Part shown: one piece after another, positions 36,953 to 45,799 of the stretch
How the letters are laid out: each line of letters begins with the position of its first letter
Position numbering within the stretch: the stretch's first letter is position 1
DNA from: Actinomadura sp. NBRC 104412
Lineage (GTDB): Bacteria; Actinomycetota; Actinomycetes; Streptosporangiales; Streptosporangiaceae
Assembly: GCF_030269515.1 (NCBI RefSeq)
Contig: NZ_BSTM01000005.1
Span: 40,357 to 104,356 of the forward strand
Length of the DNA: 64,000 nucleotides
Direction: 5' to 3'
Translations under genes and position numbers: made by a program
The notes under the pieces: model-generated
What the model was told of the DNA's origin: nothing
What the model saw: only the letters and a program-made list of their open reading frames with translations
Database searches by the model: none

Positions 36953-38104
36953 ATGCTGAAGGCCGCCCTGCGTAAGACCCTGCCCGTGCTGGGCGCCGCC
37001 CTGCTGATCGGCTCCATGCCGGGTGCGGCGCTGGCCACCGACCGCAACGGGCAGGTGGCGCGGGTGATGACGCGCAACCTGTATCTGGGCGCCGACCTCA
37101 CCCCGGCGCTCGGCGCGCCCGACCTCCCCTCGTTCGTCGACGCCGGGGGCGCGGTGGTACGGCAGGTGACCGCGACGAACTTCCCGGTGCGGGCGCGCGG
37201 CCTGGCGGCGGAGATCCTCGGCCGGCGGCCGGATCTGGTCGGCCTCCAGGAGGTCGCCCTGTGGCGTACGGGCCCGCCCTCGCTCGCCCCGGTGCTCGGC
37301 GGCCCCAAGACGGCCACCACGGTCCGCTACGACTTCCTGCGCCTGCTCCTCGACCGTCTGAACGCCGGCAAGGTGCGCTACCGCCCGGTCGTCGTTCAGG
37401 AGGAGTTCGACTTCGAGGCGCCGGTCAACGAGAACACCGTCCGCGGCGACGGCCCCCAGCCCACGCCGGACGCCGAACTGAACGTCCGCCTCACCATGCG
37501 CGACGTCATCCTGGCCCGCGTCGACGGCGGCGTGCACACCTCCGCCGCGGCGGGCGGCTCCTTCCAAAACCTGCTCACCGTGCCGATCGTCGGCGTCCCC
37601 ATCACGGTGACCCGCGGCTGGACCAAGGTCGACGCGAAGGTGCGCGGTGCGCGGTTCCGCCTCGTCAACACCCATCTGGAGGCGTTCGACCCGCGCACGG
37701 TCCACCCGAGCATCCGAGCCCGCCAGGCCGCCGAACTGGTGGCCCCGGGCGGCCCCGCCACCGGCCGCCTGCCCGTGGTGCTCCTGGGCGACCTCAACTC
37801 CGACGACGACACCGTCGTCCCCGACGACCAGCAGGCGTACCGCGTCCTGCTGGACGCCGGCCTGGTCGAGCGAAGCACCGCCGTCCCGCTGAGCTGCTGC
37901 ATCAACTCGCCCAACCTGAACACCGGCACCGCCGCCGATTTCGACCACCAGGTCGACCACATCATGACCAACGCCCCGGCCACCGTCCGCCTGCTGAACT
38001 CAACGGTCACCGGCCGCTCGATGACCAACGGCCTCTGGAACTCCGACCACGCCGGAATAACCAGCACCCTCCACATCCACCGAAAGCACCACCACCGCCA
38101 CTGA
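36953..38104 (+). CDS. Secreted endonuclease/exonuclease/phosphatase-fold protein
   Basis: A 383-residue exported protein. A signal peptide (residues 1-28) ends in GAALA. The EEP fold is clear: TRNLYLGADL (metal/phosphate asparagine), GLQEVALW (metal-binding glutamate), NTHLEAFD, LLGDLNSDDD and the final SDHAGI histidine. EEP enzymes cut phosphodiesters of DNA, lipids or nucleotides; the extracellular location suggests phospholipase- or DNase-like use. A late CC pair (LSCCINSPN) may form a disulfide. A histidine-rich tail (HIHRKHHHRH) is unusual. An AAGGAG-type site precedes the ATG. Confidence 0.83.
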   Translation: MLKAALRKTLPVLGAALLIGSMPGAALATDRNGQVARVMTRNLYLGADLTPALGAPDLPSFVDAGGAVVRQVTATNFPVRARGLAAEILGRRPDLVGLQEVALWRTGPPSLAPVLGGPKTATTVRYDFLRLLLDRLNAGKVRYRPVVVQEEFDFEAPVNENTVRGDGPQPTPDAELNVRLTMRDVILARVDGGVHTSAAAGGSFQNLLTVPIVGVPITVTRGWTKVDAKVRGARFRLVNTHLEAFDPRTVHPSIRARQAAELVAPGGPATGRLPVVLLGDLNSDDDTVVPDDQQAYRVLLDAGLVERSTAVPLSCCINSPNLNTGTAADFDHQVDHIMTNAPATVRLLNSTVTGRSMTNGLWNSDHAGITSTLHIHRKHHHRH

Positions 38105-38570
38105 CCCGACCACGAATCCGGCGCAGGGGACGGCGCGGACCCAGGGTGCGGCCGCTGCACCCGATCCCTACCGCCCGGCCCCCGCACGCATCGCGCACAA
38201 CCCGCCTGCGTGTGGGCCTGGAAAGTGATGCGCAGCTGATCCGTTCGGTGCCATGGGGCTTGCCTGGGGTCACCAACCATGACCTGTTGCGGCGGGCGGG
38301 GGTTCCGGCTGTCGGAGGCGGCTGGGCCGGCCCGGTACGTCGCCCAACAGTACTTGTGGCAACGGCCAGACGGTGCCGATGTGCGATGGCCACGCGCTGG
38401 GCAGTCGCCGCGGCCTGGTCGGCGCCATCACCCGACTGGACGCGGAGGCTCGGCCATGAGCAGCATCGTGGTGTTCTGGCCGAGCCTCTGGATGGTCGCC
38501 GAGCCGGCCGGGCTGGAGGCGGCCGAATAGAAGCCGCAGACGTGCGACACAGCCTTGTCTCTCTGCGTCT
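38105..38570. other. Gene-free stretch with an inverted repeat
   Basis: About 465 bp with no frame I can support. It holds a perfect 12-bp inverted repeat, GAGGCTCGGCCA (38445-38456) with TGGCCGAGCCTC (38477-38488), without a T tract. Given the integrase remnant that follows, this is likely decayed mobile-element DNA, but no other mobile-element gene is recognisable. Confidence 0.5.
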
Positions 38571-38729
38571 TTCTGCGTCCGCCAGGGGCACAGCGGGACG
38601 CAGGTCACGGAGAAGGTCTGCCGGCAGCAGTTCCGGCCGGTGATCCAGGACGGCGCCGAGGCCATGGAGCGATCTTTGCGAACCTCAACTCGACCGGCTG
38701 ATACTCGGTTTGATACTCAGGACGCCTGA
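38571..38729 (+). pseudogene. C-terminal remnant of a tyrosine integrase
   Basis: In one frame the DNA reads a short peptide containing GHSGTQVTEKV, CRQQFRPVI and QDGAEAM, ending at TGA 38727-38729. This matches the last part of actinobacterial phage/plasmid integrases, normally GHS-x-T-x-VTE-x-VYR-x-Q-x-RPVI. The catalytic tyrosine position (VYR) is cysteine (TGC). No upstream catalytic domain (R...HxxR) is found. The stop lies 26 nt from the 3' end of tRNA-Asn, the expected place for an integrase at its attachment site. Confidence 0.6.
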
Positions 38730-38755
38730 CCTGGAGTTTCAGGGGTGTTGATCTG

Positions 38756-38828
38756 CTCCCGCGATTGGACTCGAACCAATAACCTGCCGGTTAACAGCCG
38801 GCTGCTCTGCCGATTGAGCTACGCGGGA
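38756..38828 (-). tRNA. tRNA-Asn (GTT anticodon)
   Basis: Minus-strand cloverleaf: acceptor TCCCGCG/CGCGGGA, D-arm GCTC/GAGC, anticodon stem GCCGG/CCGGC with loop CTGTTAA, T-arm ATTGG-TTCGAGT-CCAAT, discriminator G. CCA is not encoded. An integrase remnant points at its 3' end, so the gene probably served as an integration target. Confidence 0.95.
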
Positions 38829-38968
38829 TGGGGCGGGCTTGGTGGCCTGCCAGCGGGTCTAGGTTAGCGCATGCCGGGAGGTGTTCGCGCACGGTTAAAG
38901 GCCGGGCGACTGGGCGGGCGGTTCCTGGGTATGTGGGAGGGCACTACACCGCTGACCCGGGGGTTGGT

Positions 38969-39250
38969 ATGAAATTCCGCACGACGTTCATCATGGGTGC
39001 GGCGGTCGGCTACGTCCTGGGGACGAAGGCCGGGCGCGAACGGTACGAGCAGATCATGCAGGCGACGCGGCGGCTGGGCGAGAACCCCAAGGTCCAGGAG
39101 GCCGCCGAGACGCTGCGCAGCAAGGGCGGCGAGATCGCCGGGGCCGCCAGGGAGCGGGTGCCCGAGCAGATCGGGCAGCGGATCCCAGGGCGGAACCGGG
39201 AGATGCCGCGCGAGTACCAGGATCCCCGGCAGGAGACGGCCAAGCCCTAA
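38969..39250 (+). CDS. Small YtxH-like protein
   Basis: A 93-residue protein with an N-terminal hydrophobic segment (FIMGAAVGYVLGTKAGRERY) followed by a basic helical tail of the YtxH/gas-vesicle-like type; RYEQIMQATRRL is typical of actinobacterial YtxH proteins. It is probably membrane-associated; function unknown. GTG/ATG choice: ATG at 38969 gives the standard MKFRTTFIMG start. It ends convergently with the PH-like gene, overlapping by 4 nt. Confidence 0.8.
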   Translation: MKFRTTFIMGAAVGYVLGTKAGRERYEQIMQATRRLGENPKVQEAAETLRSKGGEIAGAARERVPEQIGQRIPGRNREMPREYQDPRQETAKP

Positions 39251-39726
39251 AGGCCGGTCTGCCTGCGCAGGTCTTGGAGGACCTGTTCGGCCTGGGCCCG
39301 CAGGCCCGGGTCGGACGGGTCCAGACCTGGGGCGAAGACGAAGGACCAGCGGACGTCCCCGCCGGTGGCGGGGCGACGGCCGGCGATCCGTACGGTGCCC
39401 CCGCCGGGGAGCCGGGCGTCGCGGCTGATCACGACGGTGGCGGTGACGCGTTCCCGTACGGTCTCGGGGACGGAGCCGGGTTCGACCAGGCGGACGTGGT
39501 GCTCGGGGCCGCCCGCCGTTTCGTGCACGTGGAGCCAGCCGTCCTTCCAGGACGCCTGGTCGATGCGTTCCCAGGGCAGGCGGGTGAAGGTTCCGGAGGG
39601 GGTCGGGAGGTGCAGGGCGGTGGAGGTCGCGACGACGTAGGAGCCTCCGCGGGTGGGTGCGGTGGCCAGGGCGCGCTCGCCCTTCTCCAGGGTGAGCCGG
39701 TCGCGTATCTGCCGGGAGAGGCGCAT
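39247..39726 (-). CDS. Actinobacterial protein with PH-like domain
   Basis: A 159-residue soluble protein. The first 60 residues (RLTLEKGERALATAPTRGG, then LPWERIDQASW) resemble the short beta-rich PH-like domains common in Actinobacteria; the rest is a second beta-rich unit ending in a helix (RAQAEQVLQDLRRQTGL). It sits 10 nt after the glucosylglycerate-hydrolase-like gene, so the two are probably co-transcribed. No enzymatic motif is seen; the assignment is by pattern only. Confidence 0.65.
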   Translation of the reverse strand: MRLSRQIRDRLTLEKGERALATAPTRGGSYVVATSTALHLPTPSGTFTRLPWERIDQASWKDGWLHVHETAGGPEHHVRLVEPGSVPETVRERVTATVVISRDARLPGGGTVRIAGRRPATGGDVRWSFVFAPGLDPSDPGLRAQAEQVLQDLRRQTGL

Positions 39727-39736
39727 GGACCTCACG

Positions 39737-41050
39737 TTACGCGGCCTGCGGGGCGCGGCGGGCACCGAGGAGGTCAAGGATGAGGGCGGCGGACCAGCTG
39801 TAGTCGTGGCTGCCGCGGCCCGACCCGTCGAAGGGGTCGAAGAACTCGCGGAACCCGGACTGGCGGACGAGGCGCAGCGTGGAGCCGTAGAGAAGGTCGG
39901 CGATGACGCCGAGGCCGTGGCCGAGGGCGCCCAGCCACAGGAGCCAGTTGGTGTTGACCCAGGTGGGACCGCGCCAGTATGCGTGGCGGTCGAACGTGGG
40001 GGCCTGGAGGTCGCACGTGGGGACGGGGTATCCGGCGGCTCCGGCGAAGCGCGCGGACAGCAGCAGGTCCACCAGGTTGCGGACGTGGAGGGTTGGGAGT
40101 TCCGGGTCGAGGAGCGGCGCGAAGGCGGTGACCGTGACGACGGGCAGGAGAGTGTCGGCGCGGATGTCGCGTGCGCGGAAGCAGCCGGCGTCGCAGTCCC
40201 ATAGCCGGTCGAGGAGCGCGCGGTGGATGCGCTGGGCGTGTTCTTGGTGCGGTACGGGGTCACGGCCGATGATTTGGGCGAGTTCGGCCAGGGCGTGGGT
40301 GGAGGCGAGGTAGGTGGCGTTGACCAGGGGGTCCTCTACAGCGAAGGGGTGGGCGTCGCGCAGGTAGTCGGTTCCGTAGCCGGACTCGCGCAGGAGGGTT
40401 ACGAGCCATACGTAGCGGTCGTAGTCCTCGCCTGTGGGCTGGGATCGCCGGGTGTAGTGGGCCGGTGGCGGGTGGACGGCGCTGAGGGGGTCGTCCCAGG
40501 CGGGGCTGTTGTCGAGGCCGGATTCCCAGGGATGGCATATGGACATCAGGCCGCTGGAGCACAGGTCCCGGGATTGGGCGAGGTAGCGGTGCTGCGCCAC
40601 CAGCATCGGGTAGAGGCGTTGCAGGAAGGCCCGGCTGCGTTCGGCCTCGGAAGGGTGAGCGCATTCGTGCAGGCGCAATGCGGCCAGCGCGTGCAGGGGC
40701 GGCTGGGTGAGGCCCGAGGTGTGGACGCCGCGAGGCGCGGCGGGCTGGCGGTCACTGCGCCACAGTTCGGGGCCGGGGAAGTACGCGTGCCGCTCAAGGG
40801 TGCGGTTGAAAACGATGTGCGGAAGCAGGCCGTCGGCCCACTGGCCACGGAAGAGGGACAGCAGTTCCCGTTCGGCGCGGTCGCGGCGGTGCCGGGCAAG
40901 GCCCATGCAGACGAACGCCGAGTCCCAGCTCCACTGGTGCGGGTAGAGACCGGGCGACGGGATGGTGGCGGTCCCCGTCCAGTTGGCATCGAGCACCCGG
41001 GCCGCGGCTTCCCACAGCGCGGTCTCGTCACCTGTCAGACGGGTAGTCAT
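39737..41050 (-). CDS. Glucosylglycerate/mannosylglycerate hydrolase-like (GH63)
   Basis: A 437-residue six-hairpin glycosidase of the GgH/MGH type. The key segments are PHQWSWDSAFVCMGL, ICHPWESGLDNSPAWD (the catalytic aspartate lies in this block), WRGPTWVNTNWLLW and GFREFFDPFDG (likely catalytic glutamate). Mycobacterial GgH releases glucose and glycerate from glucosylglycerate after nitrogen starvation, which fits a stress role. It is cytoplasmic. The ATG is at 41050. About 180 bp separate it from the Ter-linked HAD gene on the same strand. Confidence 0.85.
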   Translation of the reverse strand: MTTRLTGDETALWEAAARVLDANWTGTATIPSPGLYPHQWSWDSAFVCMGLARHRRDRAERELLSLFRGQWADGLLPHIVFNRTLERHAYFPGPELWRSDRQPAAPRGVHTSGLTQPPLHALAALRLHECAHPSEAERSRAFLQRLYPMLVAQHRYLAQSRDLCSSGLMSICHPWESGLDNSPAWDDPLSAVHPPPAHYTRRSQPTGEDYDRYVWLVTLLRESGYGTDYLRDAHPFAVEDPLVNATYLASTHALAELAQIIGRDPVPHQEHAQRIHRALLDRLWDCDAGCFRARDIRADTLLPVVTVTAFAPLLDPELPTLHVRNLVDLLLSARFAGAAGYPVPTCDLQAPTFDRHAYWRGPTWVNTNWLLWLGALGHGLGVIADLLYGSTLRLVRQSGFREFFDPFDGSGRGSHDYSWSAALILDLLGARRAPQAA

Positions 41051-41230
41051 GGACCTCCCGATCGCATCGCGCCTCGTCGGGGCGGGTGGCGCGGCATGGG
41101 TGCGGGGTTCCAGGGGTCATCCGATTGTTACCGTTGAACGTGCTCCTGGGCGACCCTGCGTCCGGCGGTGTTTGTCTTCGTCGGCCGCCACGGTTTCGTG
41201 ATTGCCAGGCGATTCCCCGGGGTGAGCGGG

Positions 41231-42040
41231 CTATGTGCCAACGGACTGGTCGAGCAGCCAGGCGGTGATCTCCTCTCCCGCGGCGATGCCGCTTGCGGTG
41301 GTGACGGCGGTGGACGGAGACGTCCACCCGGTGTCGTGCAGTTCGCCGTGGGCGGGCCTGATGGAGGCGTGCGCTGCTTCCAGGAGTTCGGTGTCGAGGA
41401 GGGAGTCCCCGGCGGCCAGCATGCGTTGGGTGCCGGCGCGCCGGGCCACCTCTGCCGCCGCGGCGGCCTTGGTGAGGCTCTCGGGCAGGCAGTACACCTT
41501 GCGGCCTTGCAGGGACGTACGCCAGCCGCGTTCGGCACACCAGCCGGAGAGGTCCTCCACCCAACCTGCGGGCATCGCCTTCCTGTCCACCACGGCATAG
41601 GCGAACAGCCCCGAGGCTTCGCGGCGTTTGAGGACGAACGGCCCGCTCACGCGTACGAGCTGTTCGCGTACCTCGTCCAAGGACGTGCCCGACTCCGCCG
41701 CGCGCGCTTGGACGGCGGCCGACCAGTCGAGGTCTTCGACGCCGTCCACCAGGATGCGTCCGCCGTTCGCGCAGATGGCGTAGGGCGCGGGCTTCTCCAG
41801 CAGGTGAACGCGGGCGTATTGCTCAGGTGTACGCGTCGTCGTAGGGACGAGCGTGGTCACCTTGGCGAGGGCCTCCAGAGCACGGGCGGCCGTCTCCGTC
41901 ATGTAGGAAAGGGGCGCCGCGTGATACAGCTCCACGCACAGAAGACGGGGCATGCCCGCATCGGGACGGCCGTCCAAGCCGAGGGCCGACGTGGAGTAGA
42001 TGAGCGTGCGGTCGAGGTCGGTGCATACGAGAACGCTCAT
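41231..42040 (-). CDS. HAD-family hydrolase of the Ter cluster
   Basis: A 269-residue HAD phosphatase: the nucleophile motif is VCTDLDRTLIYS, with LVPTTTRTPEQ (motif II threonine) and AAGDSLLDTELL (motif IV acidic pair). A cap domain is inserted between motifs II and III. Ter-linked HAD enzymes belong to the predicted nucleoside-metabolite branch of the tellurite/stress system. It overlaps the phosphoribosyltransferase gene by 4 nt (ATGA), so they are co-translated. The substrate is unknown. Confidence 0.85.
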   Translation of the reverse strand: MSVLVCTDLDRTLIYSTSALGLDGRPDAGMPRLLCVELYHAAPLSYMTETAARALEALAKVTTLVPTTTRTPEQYARVHLLEKPAPYAICANGGRILVDGVEDLDWSAAVQARAAESGTSLDEVREQLVRVSGPFVLKRREASGLFAYAVVDRKAMPAGWVEDLSGWCAERGWRTSLQGRKVYCLPESLTKAAAAAEVARRAGTQRMLAAGDSLLDTELLEAAHASIRPAHGELHDTGWTSPSTAVTTASGIAAGEEITAWLLDQSVGT

Positions 42041-44580
42041 TGCACGGCCCCCTGTCCGAACCGGGGATGGATCAATCCCATGCAGGCGTACGGGATCGCG
42101 TCGGGTTCGACCTCTTCCACGGGGACGCCCCGTTCGGCGGCCAGCAGCCTGATGTGCGTCAGGTCGGCCCCCGCGTCCGCCCTGGCCAGGACCTTCCACG
42201 GGACGCGGCGCAGCAGCACGCGGGTGGTCTCCCCCACCCCCGGCTTGATCAGGTTGAGGTCGTCGATGCCGTAGGCCCGGCCCACCTCCCGGACGGCCTC
42301 CCAGCCCGACCAGTCGGGCGTCCGGTCCGCGGCGAGCAGGCCCGGCAGGTCCGCGGCGACCCGTCCGGCGACGTCGGGGAAGCGCGCGCAGACCGCGTCG
42401 AGGAAGACCGTGGACACGTCGGCCTCGGCCAGCTCCGCGTAGAACTTGGCGCCGTGGAAGTCGCCGGGCCCGATCAGGTCGCGGTTCAGGACGGTACGGC
42501 TGACCAGTCCCGACACCGTCGAGTTCAGGCAGGCGGACGGGATGAGGAAGTCGTCCCTGGTGCCGTGCAGGGGCGTGCACCGGCCGGGATCGGCCAGCAC
42601 CGCCAGGTCGTCGGGAAACCGCCGTCCGGTGGCGGCGGCGTGCGCGCCGAGGGCGGCGGTGAGCTGCCGGGCGATGGCGCCCTTGCCCGTCCAGCCGTCC
42701 ACGAACATCACCCGCGCCGGGTCGTGCCGGGCGGCGATGTAGGCCAGAGCCACATCGTCTATGCCGCGTCCCCGCACGATGCTGATCGCGTAATGCGGCA
42801 GGTCGAGGCCGTGCGCGAACCGCGCCCAGCGCCGCACCAGGATCCCGACGGGGGTACCCGCACGGGCCAGTGACACCAGCACCGCGTCCCGTCCGCGTTC
42901 GGCCAGGATCATTTCGGTGATGACCCCGGTCGCGTAGGCCAGCCTTTCCGCGGACGCGTCCAGGGCCCGGTGGAAGAGCTTCTGGTACGCGGGGCTGGGC
43001 TGATACTCGATGGGCAGGGATTCGGCGTAGTGAGCCCGCCCCGCCTGTATGGCCGCTTCGCGCTCCTCCGTGGGCGCTTCAAGGCGCACATGGGACAGGT
43101 CCTTGAGCAGCCACGCCACGTCCTCGGCCGGGTAGCTGCCGAAGGCGGGTCCGTAGAGCGCCCTGGCCGACGCTGCGCGCCTGTACGAGGGGACGGTGGC
43201 CAGCACCACAGGCGCCAGCCGTGACAGTTGCGCGAGCAGGCCGTCCTCAAGGGCAGGCGTGTCACCGACGTCGTCGACCACGAACACGATCGCGTCGAAG
43301 TCACGGGAGACGTTGTAGGCGTACCGTTCCCCCGGCCCATCGGCCGGGTCGTCGTGCGCGGGGAACACCAGCCGTATGCGGATGGCGTAGCCGGGATCGT
43401 CCACAGCGAGAACGGGTGAGCGGGTCGTGGTCGAGTAGCGCACGTCCACGCCGTCCGGTAGCGCGTCGGCCAGAGCCTCGGCCAGGCGCAGCGGCGCGTA
43501 CATCAACTCCTCGAAGCCCAGGACCAGCACCCGGTTCGCGCCCTCGACGACGGGGACGAGCCGGCTCGCCATGCCCGGCAGCTCTTTCTCCAGCCTCTCG
43601 CGATGCTCGGGCAGGAATCCGTGCCGTCCCCCATCAGGAAGCCCCTCGGGCCACGACAGGTCCGCCCGCGCCACGGCATGGGGCCGCGCCTCCCCGGCGA
43701 ACGGCTCGCTCTCCACCAGAGAGGCCACCAGAGTCTGTCCGGCCTCAAGGATGCCGTCAGGCAGCGATACCCGTCCCGTGGCCAGCGCCACGACATCGAT
43801 GCGGGCCCCCAGGGAGGCGGCGAAGGACTCAAAGGACGCCCTGTCATCGTCATCGCGCAGATCGACCAGGGCGGCCACCACATACCGCTCGCGTGGACGG
43901 ACCGCGTGCAACGCCCCGATGGTGTTCGTCACCGTCCGCCCGGTGGACAACTCGTCGTCCACCAGAACGAGCGGCACATCCCTGCCGAACAGGCCAGGGT
44001 CGCCTGGGAGGAGCAGGTGGCTCGTGGCGTGACTGTGCTCCTCCTCAAAGCCCCCATAGGTATCGAAGCCATCGACGGGACGTCGGGTCGAGTGCAGGTA
44101 GAAGGCGCCTCCCAGAGCGTCCGCCACGGAGTGCCCCAAGGCGGTCGCAGTCTCCGCATAGCCGAGCACGACCGCGTCCACGGGCTCACGTGGCTCCGTC
44201 AGGCGATCACGCAGGTCCGAGGCCGCCCCCGGACGCCCGTGCAGGGCATCCCGTAGCAAGGCACCGGCCTCACGCGGTGGCGCCCCGAGACATCGCCTGA
44301 CGAGGTCGCCCAGTAACAGGCCCGCCCCGTACACAAGGCGCGGGTCGGTGGGGACGTGCTTGCCCAGTACGGCCGACACCAGCAGATGCGCACGCCGGGG
44401 GTTGCGGCGCACCGCGAGGCCCACCAGGTCCTCCATGCCGGCCCCCGTAGGGCGTTCACGGTCGTGGAGGCGGACGCCCAGACGCGCGGCCACCCACTCC
44501 CCCGGCCAGGTTCCCGCGCGCTCTCGGCGCTCCCCTGGAGGCTCTTCCGGAGCCGCGGGCGCCGTCGCGTCCACCCTCAC
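42037..44580 (-). CDS. Ter-linked phosphoribosyltransferase/TRSP/StiP-like fusion
   Basis: An 847-residue multidomain protein. Residues about 50-230 form a PRTase domain with the PRPP-binding motif LVLVDDELSTGRT (205-216). The middle (about 300-490) is a TRSP-like domain (GFEELMYAPLRLAEALADAL, YSTTTRSPV). The C-terminal half (500-847) resembles StiP, with FVDGWTGKGAI and DFLIPSACLNSTVSGL. Separate genes in many genomes are fused here. Such proteins are proposed to make a nucleoside-like compound during metal stress. It overlaps both neighbours by 4 nt, inside a tight operon. Confidence 0.8.
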   Translation of the reverse strand: MRVDATAPAAPEEPPGERRERAGTWPGEWVAARLGVRLHDRERPTGAGMEDLVGLAVRRNPRRAHLLVSAVLGKHVPTDPRLVYGAGLLLGDLVRRCLGAPPREAGALLRDALHGRPGAASDLRDRLTEPREPVDAVVLGYAETATALGHSVADALGGAFYLHSTRRPVDGFDTYGGFEEEHSHATSHLLLPGDPGLFGRDVPLVLVDDELSTGRTVTNTIGALHAVRPRERYVVAALVDLRDDDDRASFESFAASLGARIDVVALATGRVSLPDGILEAGQTLVASLVESEPFAGEARPHAVARADLSWPEGLPDGGRHGFLPEHRERLEKELPGMASRLVPVVEGANRVLVLGFEELMYAPLRLAEALADALPDGVDVRYSTTTRSPVLAVDDPGYAIRIRLVFPAHDDPADGPGERYAYNVSRDFDAIVFVVDDVGDTPALEDGLLAQLSRLAPVVLATVPSYRRAASARALYGPAFGSYPAEDVAWLLKDLSHVRLEAPTEEREAAIQAGRAHYAESLPIEYQPSPAYQKLFHRALDASAERLAYATGVITEMILAERGRDAVLVSLARAGTPVGILVRRWARFAHGLDLPHYAISIVRGRGIDDVALAYIAARHDPARVMFVDGWTGKGAIARQLTAALGAHAAATGRRFPDDLAVLADPGRCTPLHGTRDDFLIPSACLNSTVSGLVSRTVLNRDLIGPGDFHGAKFYAELAEADVSTVFLDAVCARFPDVAGRVAADLPGLLAADRTPDWSGWEAVREVGRAYGIDDLNLIKPGVGETTRVLLRRVPWKVLARADAGADLTHIRLLAAERGVPVEEVEPDAIPYACMGLIHPRFGQGAVQ

Positions 44581-45755
44581 CGGCCACCCGCCGCTTCGAG
44601 CAGCTCGACGAACGTGACGCCCTCGGCCGCCACCCCGAACACCCGGGCGCGCAGCATCAGCCGCTCGGCCCAGGCGCGGTGCGGCTTGGCCTCGTTCATC
44701 TTGTTGGCGTAGACGCTGGCCATCGCCCCTCCACCGGTCTCCTCCAGGATGTCGGAGGCGTCGCAGTACTCCTCGTGCGTCACCACCGACAGGGCGTGGA
44801 CGGCCGCCACATGGCTGGGATGGATGACCGTCTTGCCGATCAGGCCGTTGGCCTTGTCCAGGTGCACCTCGCGGATCAGCCCGTCCAGATCGGAGGTGAT
44901 CAGCCGCTGCCGCAGCCGCGCGGCCCGCTGCGCCTCGAACGGCGACTGCCGGAGCTGCGGCTTGAACATCCGCTCACCGGCGGAGAAGTACTCCCAGACC
45001 GGCCCGGTCACCACGAACCCCGTGCCGTCCGCACGGCCCAGGATGTTCACCACGTCGGCGATCACCCCGGCGACCGGGCCGATGTCGTAGATGGTCAGGT
45101 CGGGCGGGCGGCGCAGCCCGTAGGCCGCGGACATGTCGGTCGCGCCGATCCGCACCGCGAGCACCCGCTCCCGGTGCTTGGCCAGCAGGCGCGCCACGTC
45201 CTGCAGCAGCTCGGTCCTCGACTCCCGGTAGACCGCCTGCGCACTCTCGATCACCGGCATGGCCAGTAACCGGTGCCCGACGCGGTCCTCGGCGTCGGCG
45301 ACCGCGTCCAGGAACTCGCCACCGGGCCCGGGGGTGAACTTGGGGATGACGAACCCGCTGACCAGCCCCGCCGCCGCGCCGAGCCGCCCGGCCAGGTCGC
45401 CGATCTGCTCGGGGGTACGGACGCGCACGAACAGCAGCGGCGGCTCGGCCACCGGCTCCCCCGACGGCGCGCCCGGCGGCAGGAGCCGTTCCAGTTGCGC
45501 CACCAGGTTGGCCTCGGCCGCCTCCACGTCCTCGTCGGCGATCGAGTCCTCAAGGCACAGCACCATGCTGGTCACACCGCGCCGCGCCGCCTTGACGACG
45601 TCCTCGGCCAGCGCCGGGCGGGTCGCCGGGCTGTAGAGCGTGGCGCCCAGCGCGACGGCCAGCACCTCCGGGTCGTCGTGCCGGCCGAAGGCACGCGGAT
45701 GCCGGTGGAACAGATGCTTCCGGCGGGCGGGATCGATGTGCTCAAAGTGCCGCAT
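44577..45755 (-). CDS. HpcH/HpaI aldolase / citrate-lyase family protein
   Basis: A 392-residue member of the CitE/HpcH family. TSMVLCLEDSIADEDVEAAE contains the acidic metal ligand region, with RVRTPEQIGDL, PKFTPG, VIESAQAVYRE and GKTVIHPSHVAAVHAL downstream. The Ter-associated versions are thought to condense or cleave a short carbon unit in the same pathway as the phosphoribosyltransferase. It overlaps that gene by 4 nt and follows TerD, 44 nt away. Confidence 0.87.
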   Translation of the reverse strand: MRHFEHIDPARRKHLFHRHPRAFGRHDDPEVLAVALGATLYSPATRPALAEDVVKAARRGVTSMVLCLEDSIADEDVEAAEANLVAQLERLLPPGAPSGEPVAEPPLLFVRVRTPEQIGDLAGRLGAAAGLVSGFVIPKFTPGPGGEFLDAVADAEDRVGHRLLAMPVIESAQAVYRESRTELLQDVARLLAKHRERVLAVRIGATDMSAAYGLRRPPDLTIYDIGPVAGVIADVVNILGRADGTGFVVTGPVWEYFSAGERMFKPQLRQSPFEAQRAARLRQRLITSDLDGLIREVHLDKANGLIGKTVIHPSHVAAVHALSVVTHEEYCDASDILEETGGGAMASVYANKMNEAKPHRAWAERLMLRARVFGVAAEGVTFVELLEAAGGR

Positions 45756-45799
45756 GCACGTCGGTTCCTCCCGCTCGGACCGCAGCCCAGCTCACGGCG

